Origin: JACKIC01 sp964392305
GTDB taxonomy: Bacteria > Planctomycetota > UBA1135 > UBA2386
Direction of reading: 5' to 3'
NCBI GenBank assembly: GCA_964392305.1
Contig: CAYMPV010000033.1
Coordinates: 8,997-72,996, forward strand
Length of the DNA: 64,000 nucleotides
The notes beneath the pieces were generated by a model. The model worked only from the letters and a program-made list of their open reading frames with translations, was not told where the DNA came from and ran no database searches. Shown piece by piece: positions 34,073-43,019 of the stretch. Every line of letters begins with the position of its first letter. Position 1 is the stretch's first letter. A program made the translations under genes and the position numbers.

Positions 34073-34408
34073 ATGAAGCTCTGCGTCACGTTCCTCTTGA
34101 TCGCGCTCGGCAGCTGCGCGTCGTCGAGCAGCTCACGAACCGTCTACCTGCTCGGCCGCTTCCCCGCGCCGCACAGCAAGCCGCAGCTCGCCAGCTCCCT
34201 GAGATCCGCAGGTCATGTGGTCGCCCCGGCGATGACTTCGGACGTCGATCTCGTCGTCGTCGGCCTCGATCCCGTGAGTGAAGACGGATCACGGTTCCTG
34301 CCGGTGCGCGAGGTGCCAGAGTACGCAATCGCGACGGCGAGAGACACCGAGATCATCGACCGGAACGAGCTCGCGAAGCGGTTGCCGCAAGACCAGCGAT
34401 GCCGCTGA
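34073..34408 (+). CDS. small lipoprotein with BRCT-like domain
   Basis: A 111-residue protein with GGAGGT 7 nt before the ATG. A short lipoprotein signal (LLIALGSC) gives the acylated Cys at about residue 19. The mature part reads RTVYLLGRF, SKPQLASSLRSAGHVVAPAM, DVDLVVVGLDP, then EYAIATARDTEIIDRNELAKRL. This order and spacing (strand, helix ending in Gly, 'DLVVVG', Ala-rich helix, 'II-R-EL') is that of a BRCT domain, as in NAD-dependent DNA ligase. An exported BRCT would be odd, so the fold call needs testing. Function unknown. Confidence 0.62.
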   Translation: MKLCVTFLLIALGSCASSSSSRTVYLLGRFPAPHSKPQLASSLRSAGHVVAPAMTSDVDLVVVGLDPVSEDGSRFLPVREVPEYAIATARDTEIIDRNELAKRLPQDQRCR

Positions 34409-34447
34409 TCGACCGTCGGACTCCAGGTGCGCCTACTGGTGACGGCA

Positions 34448-34687
34448 ATGACTGAGTGGAGATGCATCCGCCAGTTCGAGCGCAGACACGAGGCCGGCAG
34501 GGCCAAGAGTCTGCTCGATGCACACGACATCCCTGCCGTGCTCGTTCACGATGATGCAGGTGGGTGGGAAGGCGGCTTGCTGGTGCCTGCGTGGGCACGG
34601 GCCAGGCTGCTCGTGCGAAGGGAAGACCTCCAACGAAGCGCCGCTGTGCTGACCGACCACATGACAGCGACCTGGCGTCAACCCTAG
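34448..34687 (+). CDS. DUF2007-like putative signal-transducing protein
   Basis: A 79-residue protein. The pattern CIRQFERRHEAGRAKSLLDAHDIPAVLVHDDAG, then LLVPAWARARLLVRREDLQRS, matches the DUF2007 family: a helix that 'moves along' a chain, an Ile-Pro-Ala/Val strand, and a second half that reads like a beta-alpha unit. Members are small and of unknown biochemical role. The ATG at 34448 is preferred over a GTG 21 nt upstream. The last 4 nt overlap the end of the convergent Kelch-like gene. Confidence 0.72.
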   Translation: MTEWRCIRQFERRHEAGRAKSLLDAHDIPAVLVHDDAGGWEGGLLVPAWARARLLVRREDLQRSAAVLTDHMTATWRQP

Positions 34688-36714
34688 TCGCCGATCGCGA
34701 CCCGCAGCGCCGCGGTCAACGTCACCGAGCCGATCGGGCTGTTGGCCGGATCGAGCACGGCCGCCTGCGCGAACAGGTTGACGCCGCGGAACGCGAGGCT
34801 CGTCGGGATCGGCAAGGTGTGCCTGGCGCGGCCGGTCGCGTCGACGGTGCCGAGCAGCAGGGCCGGCGCCTGCGCGATCTCCACGGTGCAGCCGCTGCCG
34901 AGCGGGAGCTGCACGCGCGCGACGTCGATGCCGAGCAGGAACAACGCCTGCGTCGGTGCAGCGGCGAGGTCGAGTGCGAAACCGGCGTTGCCGGGCGTGG
35001 GGCGGCCGAGCGCGACGAGCCCAGGCGCGGTGCCGGTTGCGCAGGCGCTGCCGATTCGTTCGATCGTCGCGGGAGTGTTGCTGTTCGTCGCCAGGGTCTC
35101 GGGGTAGCTGTTGGGCCGCGGGTGCAGCACACTGAGGACGATTCCGCGGCGGTGGTCGGGAACCGGCAGTTGCGGGAGCACAGCTGGCCAGGGCGGCGCC
35201 AGGATGGTGCGCCACGACGCGCCGTTCCAGGCCTGGTAGGCACCGCCGCCATCGAACCAGAGCTCACCGGTGCCTGGGGAATAGGTGCTGACGTAGGAGA
35301 ACTGCGTGCTGCGCGCCGGCAACGCGGTCCAGGTTGCGCCGTCCCACTCCCACGCGTTGCCGTACTCCATGACGGCGACGACGCGATTGCGCACCGGGTC
35401 GTGATCGGCGTGCACGAACTCCCACGAGTAGGGCGCTGCGAACAGGGGGCCCTGCGTCCAGTTCGTGCCGTCCCACAGCCACTGGTCTGGCGTCGTCGAG
35501 ACCATGCGTCGCAGCGCGAGCACGCCGCCGCTGGGATCGGTGACGAGCCTGCGCGCGTCCGGTGGATTGGCGGCGGGGAAGCGCTGTGTCCAGTTCGTTC
35601 CGTTCCACGTCCACGTGTCGGTGAGCGCGCCCTGCGTCGAGAAGCCGCCGAACAGCACGAACTCGGACGTCGCGGGGCAGTAGGCGAGGCCGGCGTCGCT
35701 GCGGTGCGGCGGCGATGTGATCGGCTGCAGTCGGGTGAAGCCGCCGTCGATGCGCCACGTGGCCGAAGCCGGCGACGTCGTGTTCGAGGCGACACCGAAG
35801 GCGAGGATGTCGGTCGTGAGCGGGTGGCTGGCGACGCAGAGGTTGCTCGCCGCGGGTACGCCGTCGTGCACCTTGCGCCAGGTCGCGCCTTCGAGGCGCC
35901 AGATCCCCGCGGGACCCTGCCAACCCGCTTCGACGCGCAGCATGCCGATGCCGTCGAAGACGAGGGTGCCGGCGGATGTGACGGCGGGTGGGACGGCGAT
36001 CGTCTGCCAGCCTGCCGCGGTGCGTTCCCAGGTCGCTGCCGTGCTGGTCGCAGTGTCGAACCCGTGCAGCACGAGGCGGTGGTTGCCGCGGTCGTAGGCG
36101 ATCGTGCCGTTGGCGCTCGGCGGGGCGGTGTCGACGTGGCTCCACTGGCTGCCGTTCCACTGCCACAGCGTCGACGGGTAGGGGGTCTGCATCACGCAGG
36201 CACCGCGCGTGCCGTCGTAGAAGAAGTTGCCGGGGCTGTGCACCTGCACGGGCAGCATGCTCTGCCACTGCGCGCCGTCGAACTCGAACACGGCCTGTCC
36301 GCTCACGCCGACGATCCGCTGGCGGGCCTCGTCGTAGGCCATGCGCTGCCACATCGCTGGTGGAGTCGGCGCGGGGACCGTCGCCACGTTGACGCCGTCC
36401 CAGAGCGACAGCTGGGTCTGATCCCACCTCGCGAGCACCCCGCGCGTCGAGTCGAAGGCGGAGTAAGGGCCGGTGGTGAACTGGGTGCTCTGCAGCAGGT
36501 GGAACTGCGTGCCATCCCACTCCCAGGTCCGCCCCACGTTGTCGAAGACCGTCACGACGTCGCGCCGCGGGTCGAAGAACGCCGAGGACGGCCGCGGCAC
36601 CGAAGGCGCGGCGGTGAAGGTCGTCGACTGCGCCGTGGCGGAGGCGGCGATGGCGACGACGAGTCCGCATGCCAAGGACGAACGGAGGGTCGTGTTCTCG
36701 GTGGCTTTCTTCAT
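34684..36714 (-). CDS. secreted Kelch-like beta-propeller protein
   Basis: A 676-residue exported protein; GGAG lies 9 nt before the ATG at 36714 and the signal peptide ends near SATAQ. From residue 30 to about 520 there are repeated units with TWEWDGTQF, LSLWDGVNV, VFEFDGAQW, LWQWNGSQW, TWTWNGTNW, QWLWDGTNW and AWEWDGATW. These W-x-W-(D/N)-G blades, 45-60 residues apart, are those of Kelch/galactose-oxidase-type propellers. The last ~110 residues form a separate beta-domain (GNAGFALDL to LFAQAAVLD and ALRVAIGD) shared with other secreted proteins here. Probably a surface adhesin or sugar-binding protein; no catalytic residues identified. Confidence 0.75.
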   Translation of the reverse strand: MKKATENTTLRSSLACGLVVAIAASATAQSTTFTAAPSVPRPSSAFFDPRRDVVTVFDNVGRTWEWDGTQFHLLQSTQFTTGPYSAFDSTRGVLARWDQTQLSLWDGVNVATVPAPTPPAMWQRMAYDEARQRIVGVSGQAVFEFDGAQWQSMLPVQVHSPGNFFYDGTRGACVMQTPYPSTLWQWNGSQWSHVDTAPPSANGTIAYDRGNHRLVLHGFDTATSTAATWERTAAGWQTIAVPPAVTSAGTLVFDGIGMLRVEAGWQGPAGIWRLEGATWRKVHDGVPAASNLCVASHPLTTDILAFGVASNTTSPASATWRIDGGFTRLQPITSPPHRSDAGLAYCPATSEFVLFGGFSTQGALTDTWTWNGTNWTQRFPAANPPDARRLVTDPSGGVLALRRMVSTTPDQWLWDGTNWTQGPLFAAPYSWEFVHADHDPVRNRVVAVMEYGNAWEWDGATWTALPARSTQFSYVSTYSPGTGELWFDGGGAYQAWNGASWRTILAPPWPAVLPQLPVPDHRRGIVLSVLHPRPNSYPETLATNSNTPATIERIGSACATGTAPGLVALGRPTPGNAGFALDLAAAPTQALFLLGIDVARVQLPLGSGCTVEIAQAPALLLGTVDATGRARHTLPIPTSLAFRGVNLFAQAAVLDPANSPIGSVTLTAALRVAIGD

Positions 36715-37100
36715 GGGTTGGCTCCGGTTGCGCTGGCGTCGTGGCGCGTCAATGTACTGCGTCGCGGATGGCGAGCTGACGGCGAAGGCGCGCAGCGGCG
36801 CGCCCCGCGAAAGCAAGTGCCGGGCCGATCCCTCGTCACGCCTTGGCGCGGACGCAACCCAACGATGCGGGGCCAGGTGCTTGCGGTGGCCAGGGAACGC
36901 CCTGTCACAGATCCGTGCCACCGGGCGACCGAGACTGTTCGTCAGCGGCGACGCCTGACGCGACCATCCGTCGTTCGCGGCAACACTGCTGAGGCCACAC
37001 GCGTTCGGCCTCAGAGCACCGGCTTCGTCTGGCTGCTGCGCCACAAGTAGCGGCGCGCGAACTGCACACGGACGGCGGGGGACCTTGTGCCCCCGGCGAC
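36715..37100. other. intergenic stretch without identifiable gene
   Basis: A 386-bp gap upstream of the Kelch-like gene. Frames through it look Arg-rich and do not resemble proteins. A 6-bp stem (CGGGGG / CCCCCG, 8-nt loop) lies just past the end of the 37101-38480 gene and might be a weak terminator. Nothing else stands out. Confidence 0.5.
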
Positions 37101-38480
37101 TCAGCGTCCAGCCAACCGCTTGCAGGTGCTGATCCACTGCGCGTGGAACCCATCCCAGTCGGTCTGCAGCACCGGGCCGAGCTGTGCGCCGAGTTCGGTC
37201 GACTTCGCGGCCTGGAACGCGTCGACCAGGGCGGGCAACTTCGCGCGGTATGGTTCGGACATCAGCGTCGCGACCATGGTCAGACACAGGACGTATTCGC
37301 CGCGGAACCTGCCTTGCGGCCCGGCGACGTCGATCGGCCTGCGCTCGACGCTGTCGCCGAGGTAGGAAGTGGCGATCTGGTCGGCGAGACCTGCCTGCGG
37401 CCGCAGCTCGTTCTGGTAGTACGCAGCCACGCCTTCTTGGAACCACTCGGGTCTGGCGTCGAGCAACGCGCTCTTCGCGAGCACCGAATGCGCGAACTCA
37501 TGCACCAGGACGGGGCGAAGCAAGCCGAGTTCGTCCTCAGCGCTGCAGGTGGCAATACCGAGCACCGTGAAGCCGTCGCCTCTCGGTGGAGCCACCTTCC
37601 TGCCGAACCGTTCGGCGAAGCGCGGCGCGAAGGCACGATAGGAAGCGTCCTTCGCGAAGACGAGGAGCGCGGCCGGCTCCTGCGGTTCGGGCAGCGCGAA
37701 GTCGGTGAGCACACGCCGCTGTAACGCTTCCAGCTCGGTGGCGAGTTCCCGCAGTTGGCGATCGCGCCCCTGCACGTCGGTCATCAACCAGTAGTTGCCA
37801 CGGTCGATTCTGGTCACGCCGGCCTCGGCGGTCTCGCCGAATGCGAGTGCGCGCAGGTCATGTTCGGCGTCGAGGAAGGGACCGTTGCCCGGCACCAGCG
37901 CGATCGCGTCCAACAGCAGTTCCCCGGGACCACGGAAGTAGATGCCGAGCGTCCGGATCCGGTCCCAACGCGGCAGTCGCCCACCAACGGGTGAGAACCA
38001 GCGCAACGGCAGCTCGATCGCCTGCCAGCCCGTCTGGTCGAGCACGACCTTGCGCCAGAAGCGCACGCCTTCCTCTTCGACGAACTGCAACTCCACCTCG
38101 GTGGTGGCGTGCCGCGCCACCTCTTCTGCCGAGCGGTGGACCCACAGACGCAGCGACGAGAAGGGCTTCAGGTCCGCAGGCACGAGCCCGGATGCGGCGT
38201 AGGCGAAGGTCTTCGCAAAACCCTGGATGCGCAGCGCGTTGCCAGTCGGCCGCGGCTCCTGGATCGCATCGCCGACCGCAGCCAGTTCAGGGGCCGGGCG
38301 CAAACCGATCGCGGACTTGGTGACAGCCCGGAAGGACCGGCCGGCATCCGCTCCTTCGAAGTCGAACAACACGCGCGGCGCGGCGGCGTCTGCAGGCGCT
38401 GCCGGTGGTTCTTGGGCCCTGCCCCCCATCGATCCGGACAAGGCACCCAACACGGACAGGAGCACTCGGATCGACTTCAT
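37101..38480 (-). CDS. secreted gluzincin-type metalloprotease
   Basis: A 459-residue exported protein starting at MKSIRVLL with a signal peptide ending near GRAQ. Residues 35-200 form a beta-sandwich resembling a carbohydrate-binding (CBM11/CIA30-like) module (VLFDFEGADAG; GWQAIELPLRWF; LLLDAIALVPG). The C-terminal part contains HEFAH (327-331, zinc-binding HExxH) and PEWFQEG (Glu349, the third ligand position), the gluzincin arrangement. It should be an extracellular or periplasmic peptidase. The combination with a sugar-binding-like module suggests a substrate attached to a surface or glycan, but that is inference. Confidence 0.75.
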   Translation of the reverse strand: MKSIRVLLSVLGALSGSMGGRAQEPPAAPADAAAPRVLFDFEGADAGRSFRAVTKSAIGLRPAPELAAVGDAIQEPRPTGNALRIQGFAKTFAYAASGLVPADLKPFSSLRLWVHRSAEEVARHATTEVELQFVEEEGVRFWRKVVLDQTGWQAIELPLRWFSPVGGRLPRWDRIRTLGIYFRGPGELLLDAIALVPGNGPFLDAEHDLRALAFGETAEAGVTRIDRGNYWLMTDVQGRDRQLRELATELEALQRRVLTDFALPEPQEPAALLVFAKDASYRAFAPRFAERFGRKVAPPRGDGFTVLGIATCSAEDELGLLRPVLVHEFAHSVLAKSALLDARPEWFQEGVAAYYQNELRPQAGLADQIATSYLGDSVERRPIDVAGPQGRFRGEYVLCLTMVATLMSEPYRAKLPALVDAFQAAKSTELGAQLGPVLQTDWDGFHAQWISTCKRLAGR

Positions 38481-38658
38481 GTGGCACGTAGGACTCGGAG
38501 CGATCGCGTCTATTCCGTGTCGACCCGCGCAACTTGCACGAACGCCAACCAGGCCCGGTCCTGGCTGCGCAACCGACGGCGACGGGCCGGGCCACCGCTC
38601 GCGCCCGCCCCGCGCCACGACTACGCTGCGGCGACCACTCGTCCCCCGGAGCCTGCTC

Positions 38659-40002
38659 GTGGCCGCCACCGAATCGATCTACTACAACCCCAAGACCGAG
38701 ACCCTCGCCAAGGACCAGCTGCGCGCGCTGCAGCTGCTCAAGCTGCAGCGCCTCGTCGATCGCGCCTGGCACCACTCGCCGTTCCATCGCCGGCTCTACG
38801 AAGCGGCCGGCGTGACGCCCGACAAGATCAGAACCCTCGACGACATCCGCCGCCTGCCGTTCATGACGCGCGAGGACTGGATGGCGTGCCAGGCGGAGAA
38901 GCCGATGTTCGGCGACCTGATCACGCGGCCCGAGTCGGACGCGATCCGTTACCACCTGACTTCGGGAACGTCGGGCCGCCAGCCGTTGCGTGTGCTCGAC
39001 TCGCGCAAGGACTGGTCGTGGATCGCCGACATGTGGTGCTACGGCTTCTGGGGCTTCGGCATCCGCCCGCAGGACAAGGTGTTCTTCGCGTTCTCGTACG
39101 GCTCGTTCATCGGGTTCTGGGGCGCGCACTACTGCTGCGAGAAGCTCGGCTGCCTGACGCTCGCGTCGGGCAACATGACCACCGAGCAGCGCGTCAAGCA
39201 GATCGTCGAGATGGGCGTGACGGTGGTCTGCGCGACGCCGACCTACGCGCTGCGCATGGGCCAGACCGCCGAGAAGATGGGCATCGACCTGCGTAAGGAC
39301 GGCAAGGTGCGTCGCGTCGTCGTCAGCGGCGAGCCCGCCGGCTCGATCCCCGCGGTCAAGAAGATGATCGAGGAGATGTGGGGCGGCAAGTGCGGCGACA
39401 CCGCCGGCATGACCGAGATCGGCACGATCATGATCTTCGAGTGCGATCACCAACCCGGCGGCCCGCACATCATCGAGGACCACTTCATCGAGGAGGTGCT
39501 CGACCCCGACAGCGGCGAGCCCATGGACTACGGCGAACGCGGCGAACGCGTCGTCACCTCGTTCGGCCGCGGTTTCATCCCGCTGCTGCGCTACAAGACC
39601 AAGGACCTGGTCTGCAAGGTGCCGCACACGCGCTGCACGTGCGGCCGCACCGGCGACATCTACGAGGGCGGCATCCTCGGTCGCGTCGACGACATGAAGC
39701 TGATCCGCGGCACCAACGTCTACCCGCGCGCCGTCGAAGCCGTGGTGCGCGAGCACAGCGAGGTCGAGGAGTTCCAGATCGTGATCACGCGCGTCGACAA
39801 CGTGCAGGACGAGATCACCGTCAAGGTCGAGCTCAAACCCGACCAAAGCGAGTGCTGGCCGCGCCTGCAGGCGCAGCTCGGCAAGGACCTCGCCGACGCC
39901 CACGAAGGGCTGCGCTTCAACCTCGAACTGTGCAAGCAGGGCGAACTGCCGCGCTTCGAGCTCAAGGCCAAACGCCTGCAGGATCTGCGGCCCCAATACT
40001 GA
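38659..40002 (+). CDS. paaK: phenylacetate-CoA ligase-like AMP-forming acyl-CoA ligase
   Basis: A 447-residue adenylate-forming enzyme of the PaaK family. The start is GTG 38659 with a CGGAG nearby; there is no ATG before the fold. Seen: HHSPFHRRLYEAAGV (PaaK N-terminal pattern), the phosphate loop HLTSGTSGRQPLRV, DTAGMTEIG, RYKTKDLV, and GRVDDMKLIRGTNVYP with the hinge before the C-terminal lid. CTCGRTGDI is typical of the group. It activates an aryl or acyl acid to its CoA thioester with ATP; phenylacetate itself is not proven. A 73-residue gene follows after 14 nt. Confidence 0.88.
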   Translation: MAATESIYYNPKTETLAKDQLRALQLLKLQRLVDRAWHHSPFHRRLYEAAGVTPDKIRTLDDIRRLPFMTREDWMACQAEKPMFGDLITRPESDAIRYHLTSGTSGRQPLRVLDSRKDWSWIADMWCYGFWGFGIRPQDKVFFAFSYGSFIGFWGAHYCCEKLGCLTLASGNMTTEQRVKQIVEMGVTVVCATPTYALRMGQTAEKMGIDLRKDGKVRRVVVSGEPAGSIPAVKKMIEEMWGGKCGDTAGMTEIGTIMIFECDHQPGGPHIIEDHFIEEVLDPDSGEPMDYGERGERVVTSFGRGFIPLLRYKTKDLVCKVPHTRCTCGRTGDIYEGGILGRVDDMKLIRGTNVYPRAVEAVVREHSEVEEFQIVITRVDNVQDEITVKVELKPDQSECWPRLQAQLGKDLADAHEGLRFNLELCKQGELPRFELKAKRLQDLRPQY

Positions 40003-40016
40003 GCGAGGAACCGACC

Positions 40017-40238
40017 ATGACCACGCGACACAGCAAGACCGCTGACCACGACCTGCTCGGTGCACCGCTCTCGGCCGACGACCGCGAGCTGCTCGATCTC
40101 TATCGCCGCCTGCACGCCTTGAGCAACCGCAACGACCTGCCGCCGGTGGCCACCGCCAACGTCAAGCAGGCGATGGTGATGCTCTGGAACGCCTGCAACG
40201 ACCTCGCCCTGCTGCACGAAGAACCCGGCAACGATTGA
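40017..40238 (+). CDS. small helical protein linked to the CoA ligase
   Basis: A 73-residue, charged, probably all-helical protein (DDRELLDLYRRLHALSN; VKQAMVMLWNACNDLALLHE). No known domain is recognised. It starts 14 nt after the CoA ligase stop and ends 9 nt before the DUF1549/DUF1553 gene, so it is certainly in one transcript with them. The coding character (third-position G+C, no rare codons) is good. It could be a regulatory subunit of the ligase. Confidence 0.7.
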   Translation: MTTRHSKTADHDLLGAPLSADDRELLDLYRRLHALSNRNDLPPVATANVKQAMVMLWNACNDLALLHEEPGND

Positions 40239-40247
40239 GCGCGAACG

Positions 40248-43019
40248 ATGCGTTCCGCCTCGATCCGCGCCCTGTTGCCGACGCTGCTGGCTGCCGCGGC
40301 GGTGGCGCAGCAGGCACCGTCGCACGGAGCCACCCACTGGGCCTACGTCGTGCCCCAGAAGACGGTGCCGAAGGTCGACGAGCCCGCATGGTGCCGCGAC
40401 GAACTCGACTTCTTGGTGCTCGCCGGCCTGGAAGCACGCGGCCTGACGCCGGCGCCCGCCGCTGACGCGGCGATGTTGCTGCGTCGCGCCCACCTGGTGC
40501 TGACCGGACTGCCCCCGACCGACGAAGACATAGCCGCGTTCCTGGCCGATACTGCCGCCGACGCCTACGAACGTCGCGTCGAAGCGCTGCTCACGAGCGA
40601 CGCCTGCGCCGAACACCTCGCCACCGACTGGCTCGATCTCGCGCGCTTCGCCGACACCTACGGTTACCAGTCCGACTTCGAGTGCCGCACCTGGCCGTGG
40701 CGCGACTGGTTGATCGCCTCGTTCGCCGCCGACAAACCCTGGGACCGCTTCGTGCGTGAACTGGTCGCCGGCGACCTGCTGCCCGATGCCGACGTGCAGA
40801 CGCACACCGCGACGGCGTTCTGGCGCCTGCACCGTCAGACCAACGAAGGCGGCTCGATCGAGGCCGAGTGGCGGCACGAGTACATCGCCGACCGCGTCGA
40901 CACCTTCGGCACCGCGTTCCTGGGCCTGACGATCGGTTGTGCGCGCTGCCACGACCACAAGTCCGATCCGATCACGCAGCGCGACTACTACTCGCTGGGC
41001 AGCTTCTTCACGATCGACGAGGCCGGGCTGTCGCCGTACTCGACAGGCGGCATCCCGCAGCCGACGGTGCGGCTCGCGACCGCCGACCAACACGCCGAGC
41101 GCGCGCGGTTGCAGCAGGCGGTCGACGCGACGCAACAGCAGTACGAACAGGCTCTCGTCGCCGCCCACGCCCTGGCCGCCGAGGTCACCGGGAGCTCTTC
41201 GGGCATATTGCACGATTCCTGGCAGCAGGCCGCGATACCACCCGTGTTGCCCACGCCGATCGCACACTTCACGTTCGATTCGATCGCCGACGGCAAGACT
41301 GCAGACAACCGCGATGCGGCGCGCACGGCAAGCGTTCCCGCCGAGGTCGGCGCGGTTCCGGGCGCGCGCGGCGCGGCGATCGCACTCGACGGTGATGCAC
41401 GCATCGCCATCGACGGGCTGCCGGCGTTCCGTCGTGAGGACGCCTTCAGTGTACAGCTGTGGTGCTGGTGTCCCGATCGCAAGGAACGCGCGGTGCTGCT
41501 GCACACGAGCCACTACACCGAGGACGCCGACACCCAGGGTTACCAGCTGCTGCTGCAAGACGGGCGGCTCGACTGGCAGATCGTGCATCACTGGCCCGGC
41601 TCGGCGGCGGCGATCCGCATGCTCGATGCGTTGCCGCTCGGCCGTTGGTGCCAGATCGTCGCCACCTACGACGGCAGTTCGCGCGCCGACGGACTCAGCA
41701 TCCACCTCGACGGCGAACGGGTGGCGACGGCGATCGTGCGCGACCACCTGCAAGGGCCCGCCACGGTGCGCAAACTCGAACTCGGCGGCCGCGATCGCGA
41801 TCGCGGCTTCACCGGCGGTCGGCTCGACGAGTTCATGCTGTTCGACCGCTGCCTCGATGCCGCCGAAGTCGCCCAGCTCGCCGGCAAGGCACCGGGCCTC
41901 GCCGCCCGCCGCGGGCACCTCGCCCGCCAGGATGCCGCGGTGGTGACCGCGGCGACAGCGCTGCGCACGGCGCGCCGCGCCCTGCACGACCACGTCGAAG
42001 CGATCCCCGAACTGATGACGATGGCGGCACATCAACACCCGCCCGCGCGTCACGTGCTGCGCCGCGGCGCCTACGATCAGCCGGACCTCGACCAGCCGGT
42101 GACGGCTGACGTGCCCGCCGCGATCCTGCCGTTCGCACCGCAATGGCCACGCGATCGGCTGGGGCTGGCCGAGTGGCTCAACTCACCGCAGAACCCGCTG
42201 CCCGCGCGCGTCGTCGTCGATCGCTTGTGGGCGTTGTGTTTCGGTCGCGGCCTCGTCAGCACACCCGAGAACTTCGGCGTGCTCGGTGAACCACCGCAGC
42301 AGCAGGCCCTGCTCGACGCACTGGCCGTGGACTTCACCGCACAGCGCAGCGTGCGCGCGATGCTGCGCCGCATCGTCTGTTCGTCGACCTTCCGCCAGGA
42401 CTCACGCGCCACGCCGGCGCAACGCGAAACCGACCCGCACAACGCGCGGCTGGCGCGCGGGCCGTCGTTCCGGTTGTCGGCGGAGGTGCTGCGCGACCAG
42501 GCCCTCGCCGCCAGCGGACTGCTGCACCAACAGGTCGGTGGACCGAGCGCCAGGCCGTGGCAACCGCCCGGCCTGTGGCGCGACGCAGGCGTCGGCTGGG
42601 CCGGCGCCGACTATCGACCCGACGATGGGCCCAACGCCCATCGCCGCAGTCTCTACACCTATCGCAAACGCACGGCGCCGCCGCCGAACATGACCGCGCT
42701 CGACGCACCGAGCCGCGAAGTCTGCGTCGCGCGTCGCCAACAGACCGATACGCCGCTGCAGGCGCTGACGTTCCTGAACGACCCGGTGTTCACCGAGTGT
42801 GCCGCGGCGCTGGCACGACGCGTGCGCGAACGACGACCCGATGCCGACCTCGACGCACAGCTGCATCTGCTGTTCGTCAGTCTCGCGACGCGCGCGCCGC
42901 GCGCTGCGGAGCTGGCCGCGTTGCGCACGCTGTGCAGTTCCACCGCCGATCGCGAACGGGCGCTGTCCCTGGCCGCGTCGACCCTGATGGCCAGCGACGC
43001 CATGGTCGTGCTGCGATGA
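40248..43019 (+). CDS. DUF1549-LamG-DUF1553 secreted protein (planctomycete cytochrome-type)
   Basis: A 923-residue exported protein with signal peptide (1-21). The N-terminal domain (about 45-270) is DUF1549/PSCyt2, with LRRAHLVLTGLPPTDEDI, WLDLARFADTYGYQSD and CARCHDHKSDPI (231-242, a heme-binding CxxCH). A LamG/concanavalin-like insert follows (about 340-500: HFTFDSIADGKTADN; EDAFSVQLWCWC; GRLDEFMLFDRC). The C-terminal DUF1553/PSD1 domain has NPLPARVVVDRLWALCFGRG and APSREVCVARRQQTDTPLQA. The N-terminal PSCyt1 heme domain of longer members is absent. The stop overlaps the DUF1501 start by 4 nt. Confidence 0.93.
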   Translation: MRSASIRALLPTLLAAAAVAQQAPSHGATHWAYVVPQKTVPKVDEPAWCRDELDFLVLAGLEARGLTPAPAADAAMLLRRAHLVLTGLPPTDEDIAAFLADTAADAYERRVEALLTSDACAEHLATDWLDLARFADTYGYQSDFECRTWPWRDWLIASFAADKPWDRFVRELVAGDLLPDADVQTHTATAFWRLHRQTNEGGSIEAEWRHEYIADRVDTFGTAFLGLTIGCARCHDHKSDPITQRDYYSLGSFFTIDEAGLSPYSTGGIPQPTVRLATADQHAERARLQQAVDATQQQYEQALVAAHALAAEVTGSSSGILHDSWQQAAIPPVLPTPIAHFTFDSIADGKTADNRDAARTASVPAEVGAVPGARGAAIALDGDARIAIDGLPAFRREDAFSVQLWCWCPDRKERAVLLHTSHYTEDADTQGYQLLLQDGRLDWQIVHHWPGSAAAIRMLDALPLGRWCQIVATYDGSSRADGLSIHLDGERVATAIVRDHLQGPATVRKLELGGRDRDRGFTGGRLDEFMLFDRCLDAAEVAQLAGKAPGLAARRGHLARQDAAVVTAATALRTARRALHDHVEAIPELMTMAAHQHPPARHVLRRGAYDQPDLDQPVTADVPAAILPFAPQWPRDRLGLAEWLNSPQNPLPARVVVDRLWALCFGRGLVSTPENFGVLGEPPQQQALLDALAVDFTAQRSVRAMLRRIVCSSTFRQDSRATPAQRETDPHNARLARGPSFRLSAEVLRDQALAASGLLHQQVGGPSARPWQPPGLWRDAGVGWAGADYRPDDGPNAHRRSLYTYRKRTAPPPNMTALDAPSREVCVARRQQTDTPLQALTFLNDPVFTECAAALARRVRERRPDADLDAQLHLLFVSLATRAPRAAELAALRTLCSSTADRERALSLAASTLMASDAMVVLR

